A stretch of 64,000 nucleotides of DNA. Source: an uncultured bacterium. Its GTDB lineage: Bacteria > Actinomycetota > Coriobacteriia > Coriobacteriales > Coriobacteriaceae. The position numbers and the translations under genes are program-made. Shown here piece by piece: positions 17,258 through 23,919 of the stretch. The stretch covers positions 1 through 64,000 of the forward strand of contig CAJMLY010000007.1 in the NCBI GenBank assembly GCA_905214425.1. Reading direction: 5' to 3'. Each line of letters starts with the position of its first letter. Positions within the stretch are counted from its first letter, which is position 1. Under the pieces are notes generated by a model, which ran no database searches, was not told where the DNA came from, and worked only from the letters and a program-made list of their open reading frames with translations.

Positions 17258-17282
17258 AGAAAAATGCGCCCCTATGGGCGCA
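17258..17282 (-). terminator. Terminator of the HTH gene
   Basis: TGCGCCC and GGGCGCA form a hairpin with a four-base loop; on the minus strand it is followed by TTTTTC. Confidence 0.75.
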
Positions 17283-17294
17283 CCATCCCGTTTG

Positions 17295-17699
17295 CTATTC
17301 CGCCTTTTTAACGCGCGGCTTGCGACCGCGCGGCTTATCGACCAGTGCGGCCTCACCGCTCTCGCGGTACTGACGGCACCAAGCCTTGACCGAAGACTCG
17401 CTGGGAATCTTGTGCTTGATCATGGCCTCGCGAACCGTCAAGCCGTTTTCCAGACGGTCCTTAACCACAGCGAGCTTTACGTCGTACGAATAGGTGTGAT
17501 GATGCGAACCGGCATTGAGAACGGCGTCGGCACCGCCCACGGCATACGCGCGGGCCCACTGACGAGCCGTGGCCTGGGGAATGCCAAGCTCCGCGGCGAG
17601 GGCGCGATGACCGACCCCCTCTTGGAGGATCTCGACGGCGCGCTGCCTAACCTCAGGCGCATGCGTGCGAGTCCTAGTTGCTTCCGACATACCTGCCAC
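17295..17699 (-). CDS. Helix-turn-helix protein resembling IS3-family OrfA
   Basis: A 134-residue protein with two helix-turn-helix units: residues about 15-50 (RQRAVEILQEGVGHRALAAELGIP) and about 75-115 (VREAMIKHKIPSESSVKAWCRQYRE). This is the layout of OrfA of IS150/IS3-type transposases. No OrfB integrase, no frameshift partner and no terminal inverted repeats are visible around it, and it has its own promoter and terminator. It may be a remnant or a domesticated DNA-binding protein. The C-terminus is basic (PRGRKPRVKK). Confidence 0.7.
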   Translation of the reverse strand: MAGMSEATRTRTHAPEVRQRAVEILQEGVGHRALAAELGIPQATARQWARAYAVGGADAVLNAGSHHHTYSYDVKLAVVKDRLENGLTVREAMIKHKIPSESSVKAWCRQYRESGEAALVDKPRGRKPRVKKAE

Positions 17700-17740
17700 T
17701 TCTTAGCCTTAACCGTTAATCTGCTTTCTTACGTGCAAGT

Positions 17741-17769
17741 TAGATAGTAGCATTTTACTGTTTGCTCAA
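17741..17769 (-). promoter_or_regulatory. Promoter of the HTH gene
   Basis: On the minus strand TTGAGC (17764-17769) and TATCTA (17741-17746) are 17 bases apart, about 45 bases upstream of the start at 17699. The whole stretch 17700-18139 is visibly AT-rich compared with its surroundings and holds this promoter, an opposite-strand promoter and the reductase terminator, but no convincing gene. Confidence 0.5.
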
Positions 17770-17892
17770 AGCAGTTAATTAAAATAGACGCGGCGTTATC
17801 TGGGCATTTGGCACCAAATTACGACATTTCTTTATCGATTATTTACGCTGGTAGCTGACTCGCAGCTAATCGTCATTCGCTTGTCAACAAAA

Positions 17893-17922
17893 TTGACATC
17901 CCTTTATGTCCTTTGGTATAGA
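17893..17922 (+). promoter_or_regulatory. Orphan sigma70-like promoter
   Basis: A perfect TTGACA (17893-17898) and TATAGA (17917-17922) are separated by 18 bases on the + strand. No + strand gene follows before the minus-strand reductase begins to be read at 18140, so any transcript would be noncoding or antisense to the reductase 3' end. Confidence 0.45.
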
Positions 17923-18026
17923 GGATATAGTTATTAACCCCTCCCCCAATAATTTTGAGTGATCTGCAAGGCAGTAGACGTCCTCACTCCTCATGATTAC
18001 CGCGCATTGCCATCCACCGGAGCAAA

Positions 18027-18062
18027 ACAAAAAGGGCGGGACCTGCTGCGCTTGCAGGCCCC
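18027..18062 (-). terminator. Terminator of the flavin reductase gene
   Basis: On the minus strand GGGGCCTGC and GCAGGTCCC form a stem, followed by GCCC and TTTTTGTTTT, about 80 bases after the stop codon. Confidence 0.8.
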
Positions 18063-18139
18063 GCACCGGTTGACACCCGACGGGACACAGCCGGGCGAGA
18101 CGGATCCGTGCTACCGCCCCGCCTGGCCGCGATGTTCAA

Positions 18140-20170
18140 CTACAGCTCGTTGGCCGCGTGATATGCCGTGCGAATGGCGCTCGCAATGTCGGCGGTGTGC
18201 TCGCCCGAGCAGTCGCCCACGCAGGTCACGGGCACCGTCACGCCATCCAGGTCAAACGCGTTGGCCTTGGAGCCCACGGCCATCACCACGTAATCGCAGG
18301 CGATCTTCACCGGCTCCTCGGCGCTGTCCTCGGTGGTGCGAACAGCCTCCACGCCCTCGTCGGTAATGGCGGTCAGGCGGGTCTTCACGTGCTGCTCCAC
18401 GTTGTGCTCTGCAAAGTCGCTCATAATCAGCGGCAGAATGGTCTCGGACTCGCCTGCGGCAATCTTGTCGAGCATCTCCACGATCGCTACCTCGCAGCCG
18501 TGCTGCAGCAGGTACTCGGCAGTCTCGGTGCCCACCAGGCCACCGCCAATGACGGCGACGCGGCCCGTAAGCTCCACCTTGCCGGCCAGCACGTCCCAGC
18601 TCGAGACGACCTTGTCCGAATCGGCACCCGGAACGGGAATGACCACGTCGTGCGCGCCCACGGCCACAATCGCGGCGTCGGCGGCGTTGAGGTCCTCGGC
18701 GGTAGCGGCATGGTTGAGCTCAACCTTCACGCCCAGGCCAGGCAGAATCTTCTCGTAGTACTCGACCGAGCGCATGATCTCGTCCTTGCGCGGAGGCGCA
18801 GCCGCCAGCACAATCTGGCCGCCCAGATGATCGCTCGCCTCGTAGACGGTCACATCGTAGCCGCGCTTGGCCGCCACGCGTGCGGCCTCCAGGCCGGCGA
18901 TACCGCCGCCCACCACGGCGATCTTCTTGTCGCCCTCGCCCGGCTTAATGGCGATGGTCGCCTCGTCGCCGTTCTCGGCATTGAGCACGCACGAGATGTA
19001 CTTGCGGTTTTGAATCGCATCGACGCAGCCCTTGTTGCAGTTGAGGCACTCGCGGATAGGCTCACCCGTGGCGGCCTTCAGCGCAATGTCGGGGTCGCAC
19101 ATGAGCGAGCGGCCATAGGCGATGATGTCGGCCGCGCCGTCTTCCAGAATCTTCTCGCCGGCCTCGACCGAGACAACACGGCCGACGGTTGCCACCGGCA
19201 CGGAGACCAGGGCCTTAACGCGCTCGGCCACGGGCAGCGTCCAGTTGTAGGGCATGGCGCCCATGGGCGGAATGGTGTCGCCCATGTTGCCGGTGTGGTT
19301 GGCCTGCGCGACCTGGATCATGTCGATGCCCGCGCCCTCAAGCAGCTTGGCAAACTCGCAGGCCTCGTCGGGCTGCAGGCCACCCTTGCCGCGCGGCGTG
19401 CCGTCGGGGTTCTCCATGATCACGGGGAGCTTGTACTCCACCATCAGCTGCGGCGCGGCTTCCTTAATGGCAGCGACGACCTCCAGCGCGTAGCGGACGC
19501 GGTTCTCGAACGAGCCGCCGTACTCGTCGGTGCGCTGGTTGAGGATGGCCGAGCACAGCGAACCCACCAGGCGGTCGCCGTGGACCTCGATGGCGTCGAT
19601 GCCGGCCTGCTGCGCGCGGGCGGCCGAGGCAGCGATGGCCTCCTTAATCTGGGTGAGCTGCTCTACGCTCGCCTCGTTCACAAAGTGCCGCATGTCGTGG
19701 TGCAGCTTGGCGTATGCCTGATTGCGGATCTCGTTGGACTCGGCCATCTTGGCGGCAAAGGTCTCCTCGTCGCCGGCGGCCTTGGCCTCCTGCGCGGCCT
19801 TGGCGACAGCCATGGAGCCCATGACCATGCGGCCAACACCGGGCACGTCGTACTCGGGGTGGAACAGCTGCAGCGCAACCTTGGCGCCGTGCTTGTGGAC
19901 GGTATCGGCCAGGGCCTTAAACGTGGGGATCTGGGCGTCGGTTGCCAGCTTGGGCGTGGGGCTTGCGGTCATGACGGGAGCGACGTCGCCGATGACGATG
20001 TAGCTCACGCCGCCGCGGGCCAGGCGCTCGTAAAAAGCCAGGCTGCGCTCGCCAATGGAGCCGTCGCGCTCCTCGTAGCCGGTGGTCAGCGGCGGGAACA
20101 TAATGCGGTTTTTGAGCTCAAGGGGGCCAACCGTAATGGGCTGGAGCAGCTTGGATGCAGGTGCGGTCAT
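18140..20170 (-). CDS. NADH:flavin oxidoreductase, old yellow enzyme / 2,4-dienoyl-CoA reductase family
   Basis: A 676-residue reductase with three parts: an FMN-binding TIM barrel (1 to about 370), a [4Fe-4S] site with CLNCNKGC and a fourth cysteine 11 residues later (near residue 350), and a C-terminal FAD/NAD(P) domain with two dinucleotide folds (VVGGGIAGLEAARVA and VIGGGLVGTETAEYL). This architecture is shared by FadH, enoate reductases and the bile-acid enzymes BaiCD/BaiH. Such enzymes reduce activated C=C bonds with NAD(P)H. Substrate cannot be set from sequence; a role with unsaturated acids or bile acids is possible in a gut anaerobe. Monocistronic, with its own terminator. Confidence 0.9.
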   Translation of the reverse strand: MTAPASKLLQPITVGPLELKNRIMFPPLTTGYEERDGSIGERSLAFYERLARGGVSYIVIGDVAPVMTASPTPKLATDAQIPTFKALADTVHKHGAKVALQLFHPEYDVPGVGRMVMGSMAVAKAAQEAKAAGDEETFAAKMAESNEIRNQAYAKLHHDMRHFVNEASVEQLTQIKEAIAASAARAQQAGIDAIEVHGDRLVGSLCSAILNQRTDEYGGSFENRVRYALEVVAAIKEAAPQLMVEYKLPVIMENPDGTPRGKGGLQPDEACEFAKLLEGAGIDMIQVAQANHTGNMGDTIPPMGAMPYNWTLPVAERVKALVSVPVATVGRVVSVEAGEKILEDGAADIIAYGRSLMCDPDIALKAATGEPIRECLNCNKGCVDAIQNRKYISCVLNAENGDEATIAIKPGEGDKKIAVVGGGIAGLEAARVAAKRGYDVTVYEASDHLGGQIVLAAAPPRKDEIMRSVEYYEKILPGLGVKVELNHAATAEDLNAADAAIVAVGAHDVVIPVPGADSDKVVSSWDVLAGKVELTGRVAVIGGGLVGTETAEYLLQHGCEVAIVEMLDKIAAGESETILPLIMSDFAEHNVEQHVKTRLTAITDEGVEAVRTTEDSAEEPVKIACDYVVMAVGSKANAFDLDGVTVPVTCVGDCSGEHTADIASAIRTAYHAANEL

Positions 20171-20312
20171 GGATATTCCTCTCTTGTAGGCGCGGCGGCG
20201 ATTATGCCGCGTAGTTGTCTAGAGGATATGGCATGGGGGCACAGCGGCACAACGAAAATCGGCGAATATCAGGTGGCGGCAGGTGGATGGGGCGGGACGG
20301 CCCGTCGGTTTG

Positions 20313-20528
20313 TCTCAATCTGTAACAGTTACGCGGCAAAACTGGGTCTTACTGTTACAGATCGAGACAAACCAAACCCGCCTGCTAGAAAATCTCAATC
20401 TATAACAACAACTCGGCAAAATCCGTCCCTCGTGTTACAGATTTAGACAAACACGACCCAATCCACCGGTATATCTCGGTCTGTAACACCTAGCCGCCCA
20501 AATCGGGTCTAGATGTTACAGATCGAGA
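20313..20528. repeat. Array A of six alternately inverted 15-mers at 40-bp phase
   Basis: Copies of TCTCAATCTGTAACA begin at 20313, 20393 and 20474; inverted copies (TGTTACAGATCGAGA type) begin at 20353, 20433 and 20514. The five spacers are 25, 25, 25, 26 and 25 bases and are unrelated to each other. Array B (37239-37454) has the same 15-mers and exactly the same spacing series. Each 15-mer could pair with either neighbour. The array lies between the reductase promoter region and the tRNA terminator and fills most of the gene-free stretch 20171-20617. Confidence 0.85.
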
Positions 20529-20578
20529 TTTTGTTTGAGAGGCCGAGAATTGGACCGAAAACACGGTCCCGAAATAAC

Positions 20579-20609
20579 AAAAAAGCTCGCCGGCTAGGCC
20601 GACGAGCTG
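20579..20609 (-). terminator. Terminator of the initiator tRNA
   Basis: On the minus strand AGCTCGTCGGC pairs with GCCGGCGAGCT around a CTA loop, followed by TTTTTTG. Confidence 0.85.
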
Positions 20610-20617
20610 CAAGTTCT

Positions 20618-20694
20618 TGGTCGCGGGGGCAGGATTTGAACCTACGACCTCCGGGTTATGAGCCCGGCGAGCTACCAGACTGCTCCACCCCGCA
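20618..20694 (-). tRNA. Initiator tRNA-Met (CAT)
   Basis: A 77-base tRNA with encoded CCA. The anticodon loop is CTCATAA on a stem CCGGG/CCCGG, giving the run of three G:C pairs typical of initiator tRNA. Position 1 (U) faces position 72 (G) instead of forming a Watson-Crick pair, matching the weak 1:72 pair that marks initiators (C1-A72 in E. coli). The T arm GTAGG/CCTGC is intact. It has its own promoter and terminator. Confidence 0.95.
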
Positions 20695-20725
20695 ATGTCT
20701 GGGCGCCTCATGTGCGCAAGAAAGA

Positions 20726-20754
20726 ATATTACGCGGGAGTTCGGTAAACGGCAA
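20726..20754 (-). promoter_or_regulatory. Promoter of the initiator tRNA
   Basis: On the minus strand TTGCCG (20749-20754) and TAATAT (20726-20731) are spaced by 17 bases, about 32 bases before the tRNA 5' end. Confidence 0.6.
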
Positions 20755-20890
20755 GGAAAATCTCGTGGAGCATAATTCCTTCATATTTAAACCCCTCAGC
20801 CCCTATCACCGTAAACGAATCGCAGCCGAGCGCCGTCGACGGCACGTATACAATGGTGCGCGTCCTTTTATGCCAACACCGGGAGTAGAC

Positions 20891-21664
20891 ATGCTGCTCG
20901 CTATCGATATGGGAAATACGCAGACGGCCATGGGCCTGTTTGACGGAGACGAGCTGGTGCAGTCGTGGCGCATGCCCACCGACCGCTCCTATACCGCCGA
21001 CGAGATCCATGTGCGCCTGATGGGTTTCTTTAAGATGTACGGCCTTTCGCTCGACGCGGTCGACGCGATCGCCTTTGCGGGCGTGGTGCCGCAGCTCTCG
21101 CGCGAGTGGCACGCCGTGGCCGACCGCATCGCGGCGGATGCCATCGTCATCGGGCCGCAGACGGCAGCCGTAACCAAACTGCGCGCGGCGCGTCCCCAGG
21201 CCGTGGGTGCCGACCGCATCGCCAACGCCGTCGCAGCCGAGACCTTCTACGGCGCGCCGGCGATCGTGGTGGACTTTGGCACCGCAACCAATATCGACGT
21301 CATCGATGAGGACGGTTATTACATTGGTGGAGCGATTGCGCCGGGCATCCGCATTTCGATGGACGCGCTCGCCGCCCGAGCCGCCAAGCTCGCCAGCGTT
21401 CCGCTCGAGGCGCCCGAGCACGCCATCGGCCGCGATACCGAGGAGTGCATCAAGGTCGGCGCCGTAACGGGCGCCGCCGCCATGGCTGAGGGCCTGGTCG
21501 CGCGCATGAAGCGCGAGCTGGGCCGCGAGGATGCCACCGTTATCGCCACGGGCGGCCTCGCCAGCATCGTCGCCGGTTCGACCGACGCCTTCGACGTGGT
21601 AGACGGACAGCTCACCATCAAGGGTATCTGCGAAATCTACCGCCGCATGCAGGAGCAGAGGTAG
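20891..21664 (+). CDS. coaX: Type III pantothenate kinase
   Basis: A 257-residue kinase that phosphorylates pantothenate in the first step of coenzyme A synthesis. The ASKHA-fold motifs are present: the N-terminal phosphate loop DMGNTQTAMGLF, PQAVGADRIANAVAA, and VVDFGTATNIDVID with the catalytic Asp region. Length is typical of the family. The start at 20891 is chosen because the conserved MLLAIDMGNT begins there; upstream codons run over the tRNA. A TATACAAT box at 20847-20854 is a possible -10. The gene stands alone and converges with the ATPase at 21770 across a 41-bp palindrome. Confidence 0.93.
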   Translation: MLLAIDMGNTQTAMGLFDGDELVQSWRMPTDRSYTADEIHVRLMGFFKMYGLSLDAVDAIAFAGVVPQLSREWHAVADRIAADAIVIGPQTAAVTKLRAARPQAVGADRIANAVAAETFYGAPAIVVDFGTATNIDVIDEDGYYIGGAIAPGIRISMDALAARAAKLASVPLEAPEHAIGRDTEECIKVGAVTGAAAMAEGLVARMKRELGREDATVIATGGLASIVAGSTDAFDVVDGQLTIKGICEIYRRMQEQR

Positions 21665-21720
21665 GGCAGGGGCTTAAGTCGAGCACGAGCGCGAGCGGCG
21701 AACTAGGCAATGCATCGGTC

Positions 21721-21761
21721 CTATTCCTCAAAAACGATAATTTTTCAGTTTTGAGGAATAG
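21721..21761. repeat. 41-bp palindrome, copy 1 (after ATPase gene)
   Basis: Begins CTATTCCTCAAAA and ends TTTTGAGGAATAG. It lies between the convergent coaX and ATPase genes and could end both transcripts, but two further copies of identical length occur on the other side of the ATPase gene at 22992-23032 and 23078-23118. Confidence 0.8.
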
Positions 21762-21769
21762 GCTTTCTG

Positions 21770-22966
21770 CTAGGCCTCGCCGCAAAGCCACCTCGCCAGG
21801 TCCACTATCTGCACCCCATCGCGATCCGTAGTCTCGTGATGCGTGCGGGCGAGAATCATCTTGGGATACGCGTCGGCAATGCTCAAGAGCGGCGAGATTT
21901 CCCGCTCAAACGTCTTGTCCGAGCTAATGTCATCGCTCACCTGGATATAGAGCTTCTCGCTTCGCCTGATAGCTACAAAGTCAATTTCCTTTTTATAAAG
22001 CACGCCGACGTACACTTCGTATCCGCGCCGCAGCAGCTCGATTGCCACCATGTTCTCGTATACGCGTCCCCAATCCATATCGCGCGTACCAAGCAGCGCA
22101 TATTTAAACGCATGGTCCGCCAGATAGTACTTCTCGCCGCTCTTGAGGTATTTCTTGCCGCGAATGTCATACCGTCGAACCTTATAGAAGGCAAATGCGT
22201 CGCACAGATACCCCATATATGTGCCCACCGTCTTGTTCGTGATCTTTAGCCCATCTGCATTCAGGCTATCCGTTATATTGCGAGCCGACGTAATGTTGGA
22301 GACGTTGTCCATCATGTAGTCAGCAATACGCAGCAGCGCCGATTCGTTTCTGACGTTATGCCGCTGCACGATATCCCTCACGATCAACGTTTTAAAAACG
22401 TTGGAGAGATATTGATAGCGTTGCTCCTGCGTTCGGTAAGGATACGAACCGGACATGCCGCCGGCATGTGCGTATTCATCAAAATCATGGTCGACCTCGC
22501 CCTTACCGTCGTAAGAGCGATACTCCTCAAACGAGAACGGGAACACCTCGATTTCGAACGTGCGCCCCGTAAAGAGCGTCGATAGGTCGCTCGATAACAA
22601 AAATGCATTTGACCCCGTAATAAAGATGTCATACCGCTCGGATGCGTGAAGGCTGTTGATTGCGCGCTCAAAGCCGCTACACATCTGAACCTCATCGATA
22701 AGCAGAAAGTTTTGCGTGCCGGACACCCGACGCTCTTTTACATAAGCAAGCAAAGCGTGATATTCGAGCAGGTCCTCGAACTCATCGAGGTTGTAGTTGA
22801 TATGAATGACATTTGAATCAGGCAGGTTGGTCTCCACGTAATCGCGGAGGGCCTCGAGCAATTTTGACTTACCGCTACGGCGAATGCCCGTTATGACCTT
22901 GATGTCCGGTACGCCAATAAGGCTCGTCAACGTGTCCATATATGACGTTCTATTGATGAGTTTCAT
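21770..22966 (-). CDS. AAA ATPase with DUF4143 domain
   Basis: A 398-residue protein of the AAA_14/DUF4143 type. The Walker A motif GIRRSGKSKLL (near residue 27) and Walker B LLIDEVQMC are intact, followed by a sensor region FITGSNAFLLSSDL. The C-terminal part holds the nuclease-like DUF4143 region (EIDFVAIRRSEKLYIQVS). These proteins are widespread in anaerobes and archaea with unknown cellular role. The start at 22966 follows GAGGGGG; a longer frame to 23002 would run into the adjacent palindrome. Codon use is less GC-rich than neighbours (many A/T third positions), which suggests later acquisition. Framed by three copies of one palindrome. Confidence 0.85.
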   Translation of the reverse strand: MKLINRTSYMDTLTSLIGVPDIKVITGIRRSGKSKLLEALRDYVETNLPDSNVIHINYNLDEFEDLLEYHALLAYVKERRVSGTQNFLLIDEVQMCSGFERAINSLHASERYDIFITGSNAFLLSSDLSTLFTGRTFEIEVFPFSFEEYRSYDGKGEVDHDFDEYAHAGGMSGSYPYRTQEQRYQYLSNVFKTLIVRDIVQRHNVRNESALLRIADYMMDNVSNITSARNITDSLNADGLKITNKTVGTYMGYLCDAFAFYKVRRYDIRGKKYLKSGEKYYLADHAFKYALLGTRDMDWGRVYENMVAIELLRRGYEVYVGVLYKKEIDFVAIRRSEKLYIQVSDDISSDKTFEREISPLLSIADAYPKMILARTHHETTDRDGVQIVDLARWLCGEA

Positions 22967-22991
22967 TGGGCCCCCTCGCGGTCTTTTATCG

Positions 22992-23032
22992 CTATTCCTC
23001 AAAACTGAAAAATTTTCAGTTTTGAGGAATAG
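22992..23032. repeat. 41-bp palindrome, copy 2 (before ATPase start)
   Basis: Perfect palindrome: 20-base arms, CTATTCCTCAAAACTGAAAA and its complement, around one central base. It sits 26 bases upstream of the ATPase start, where an operator would be expected. Confidence 0.85.
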
Positions 23033-23077
23033 GCTCTGTAACGAATATACCTCGCGAAAGGCCGAGCTGGCTTAATC

Positions 23078-23118
23078 CTATTCCTCAAAAACGAAAATTA
23101 TTCAGTTTTGAGGAATAG
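23078..23118. repeat. 41-bp palindrome, copy 3
   Basis: Same outer arms (CTATTCCTCAAAA and TTCAGTTTTGAGGAATAG) and same length as copies 1 and 2; the centre ACGAAAATTA resembles copy 1. It is 86 bases from copy 2, start to start. Confidence 0.8.
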
Positions 23119-23146
23119 GATCGAGATGCCGCCCTGCAGTCACGCA

Positions 23147-23181
23147 GAAGCCCTCCCCGGTGCAAGCCGAGGAGGGCTTCT
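23147..23181 (-). terminator. Terminator of the folate/BirA-like gene pair
   Basis: AGAAGCCCTCC pairs with GGAGGGCTTCT across an internal CGG/CCG stem. The U-run on the minus strand is poor. Confidence 0.6.
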
Positions 23182-23217
23182 GTCGTCATCGTTATCTTTG
23201 AACGCGAGTGCCTCGCG

Positions 23218-23919
23218 CTACAGACCGCGAATCCGTACGGCCTCGGGCGGAAACTCCTGCTCGCCGGCATCGGTCTTGATGGTCGCGCGGCCCCAGATGT
23301 CCAGGCCCGCAAACACACCGACCGCAAGCGGCAGGCCGTTGGGCGACACCGCTGCAACTTGGCGACCCAGCAGCGGCACCATATCGAAATACTCGCCCAG
23401 CACGGGAGCCAGCGGGCCGGCAGCGCCCTGCGGGGTGTTCGCGACGGCAGCCCAGGCATCCACGCGGACAAGCACGGCGGCGGCCAATGCCTCGACCAGC
23501 ACTTCGTCGGCCATATCCACGCCAAGCTCGCTCAGCGCCGCGCGCTCAATATCCACCGTTACGGCACCGAACATGCCCGCGGCGCCGGCACCGCCGTTGA
23601 CGGCGACGCGCGCGAACGACGTCTCAAACGCGGGCGCGCCGTACACGATATTGCTCGGCCACTCAATGCCCACCTTGCCGGCAAGGCCCAGACCCGGCGT
23701 CGACGCTGTGCCCACAAGCGCATCCATCATACCCATCGCCGCCACAAACGGCAGGCCGTGGAAGGCATGCATGCTCACGTCCGGGCGCACGATCAGCGAA
23801 AACGTCAACGACGCCTCACCCGCACTCCAAGCGCACCAGCCCGCGGACGCACCCTCGCGGCCCGCGTCACGCGCCGCGTCGAGCTCGGTACCGGCGGCAA
23901 CAGCATTCATCTCGATCAT
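23218..23919 (-). CDS. Biotin--protein ligase-like protein
   Basis: A 233-residue protein that resembles the catalytic and C-terminal domains of biotin--[acetyl-CoA-carboxylase] ligases. The segment GLGLAGKVGIEWPSNIV matches the KWPNDI region, and the end (GVFAGLDIWGRATIKTDAG) matches the small C-terminal domain. The usual GRGRxGRxW biotinyl-AMP loop is not visible in the N-terminal part, so activity is doubtful. There is no N-terminal DNA-binding domain. It starts immediately after the folP-folK stop (TAGATG), so the two are cotranscribed, an unexpected pairing. It may be a degenerate paralogue or bind another acyl group. Confidence 0.55.
   Translation of the reverse strand: MIEMNAVAAGTELDAARDAGREGASAGWCAWSAGEASLTFSLIVRPDVSMHAFHGLPFVAAMGMMDALVGTASTPGLGLAGKVGIEWPSNIVYGAPAFETSFARVAVNGGAGAAGMFGAVTVDIERAALSELGVDMADEVLVEALAAAVLVRVDAWAAVANTPQGAAGPLAPVLGEYFDMVPLLGRQVAAVSPNGLPLAVGVFAGLDIWGRATIKTDAGEQEFPPEAVRIRGL

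Noticed and set aside
17884..18066. A 60-residue minus-strand frame in the AT-rich gap
   Set aside because: No ribosome site, no domain, and it overlaps the reductase terminator.
18158..20446. A 762-codon + strand frame opposite the flavin reductase gene
   Set aside because: The minus strand codes for a complete reductase with all motifs; the + frame is a GC-skew artefact and runs through array A.
20313..20528. A CRISPR array
   Set aside because: The repeats are 15 bases long and alternate in direction, spacers are 25 bases, and no cas gene is in the window. Regularity is reported as a finding but not as CRISPR.
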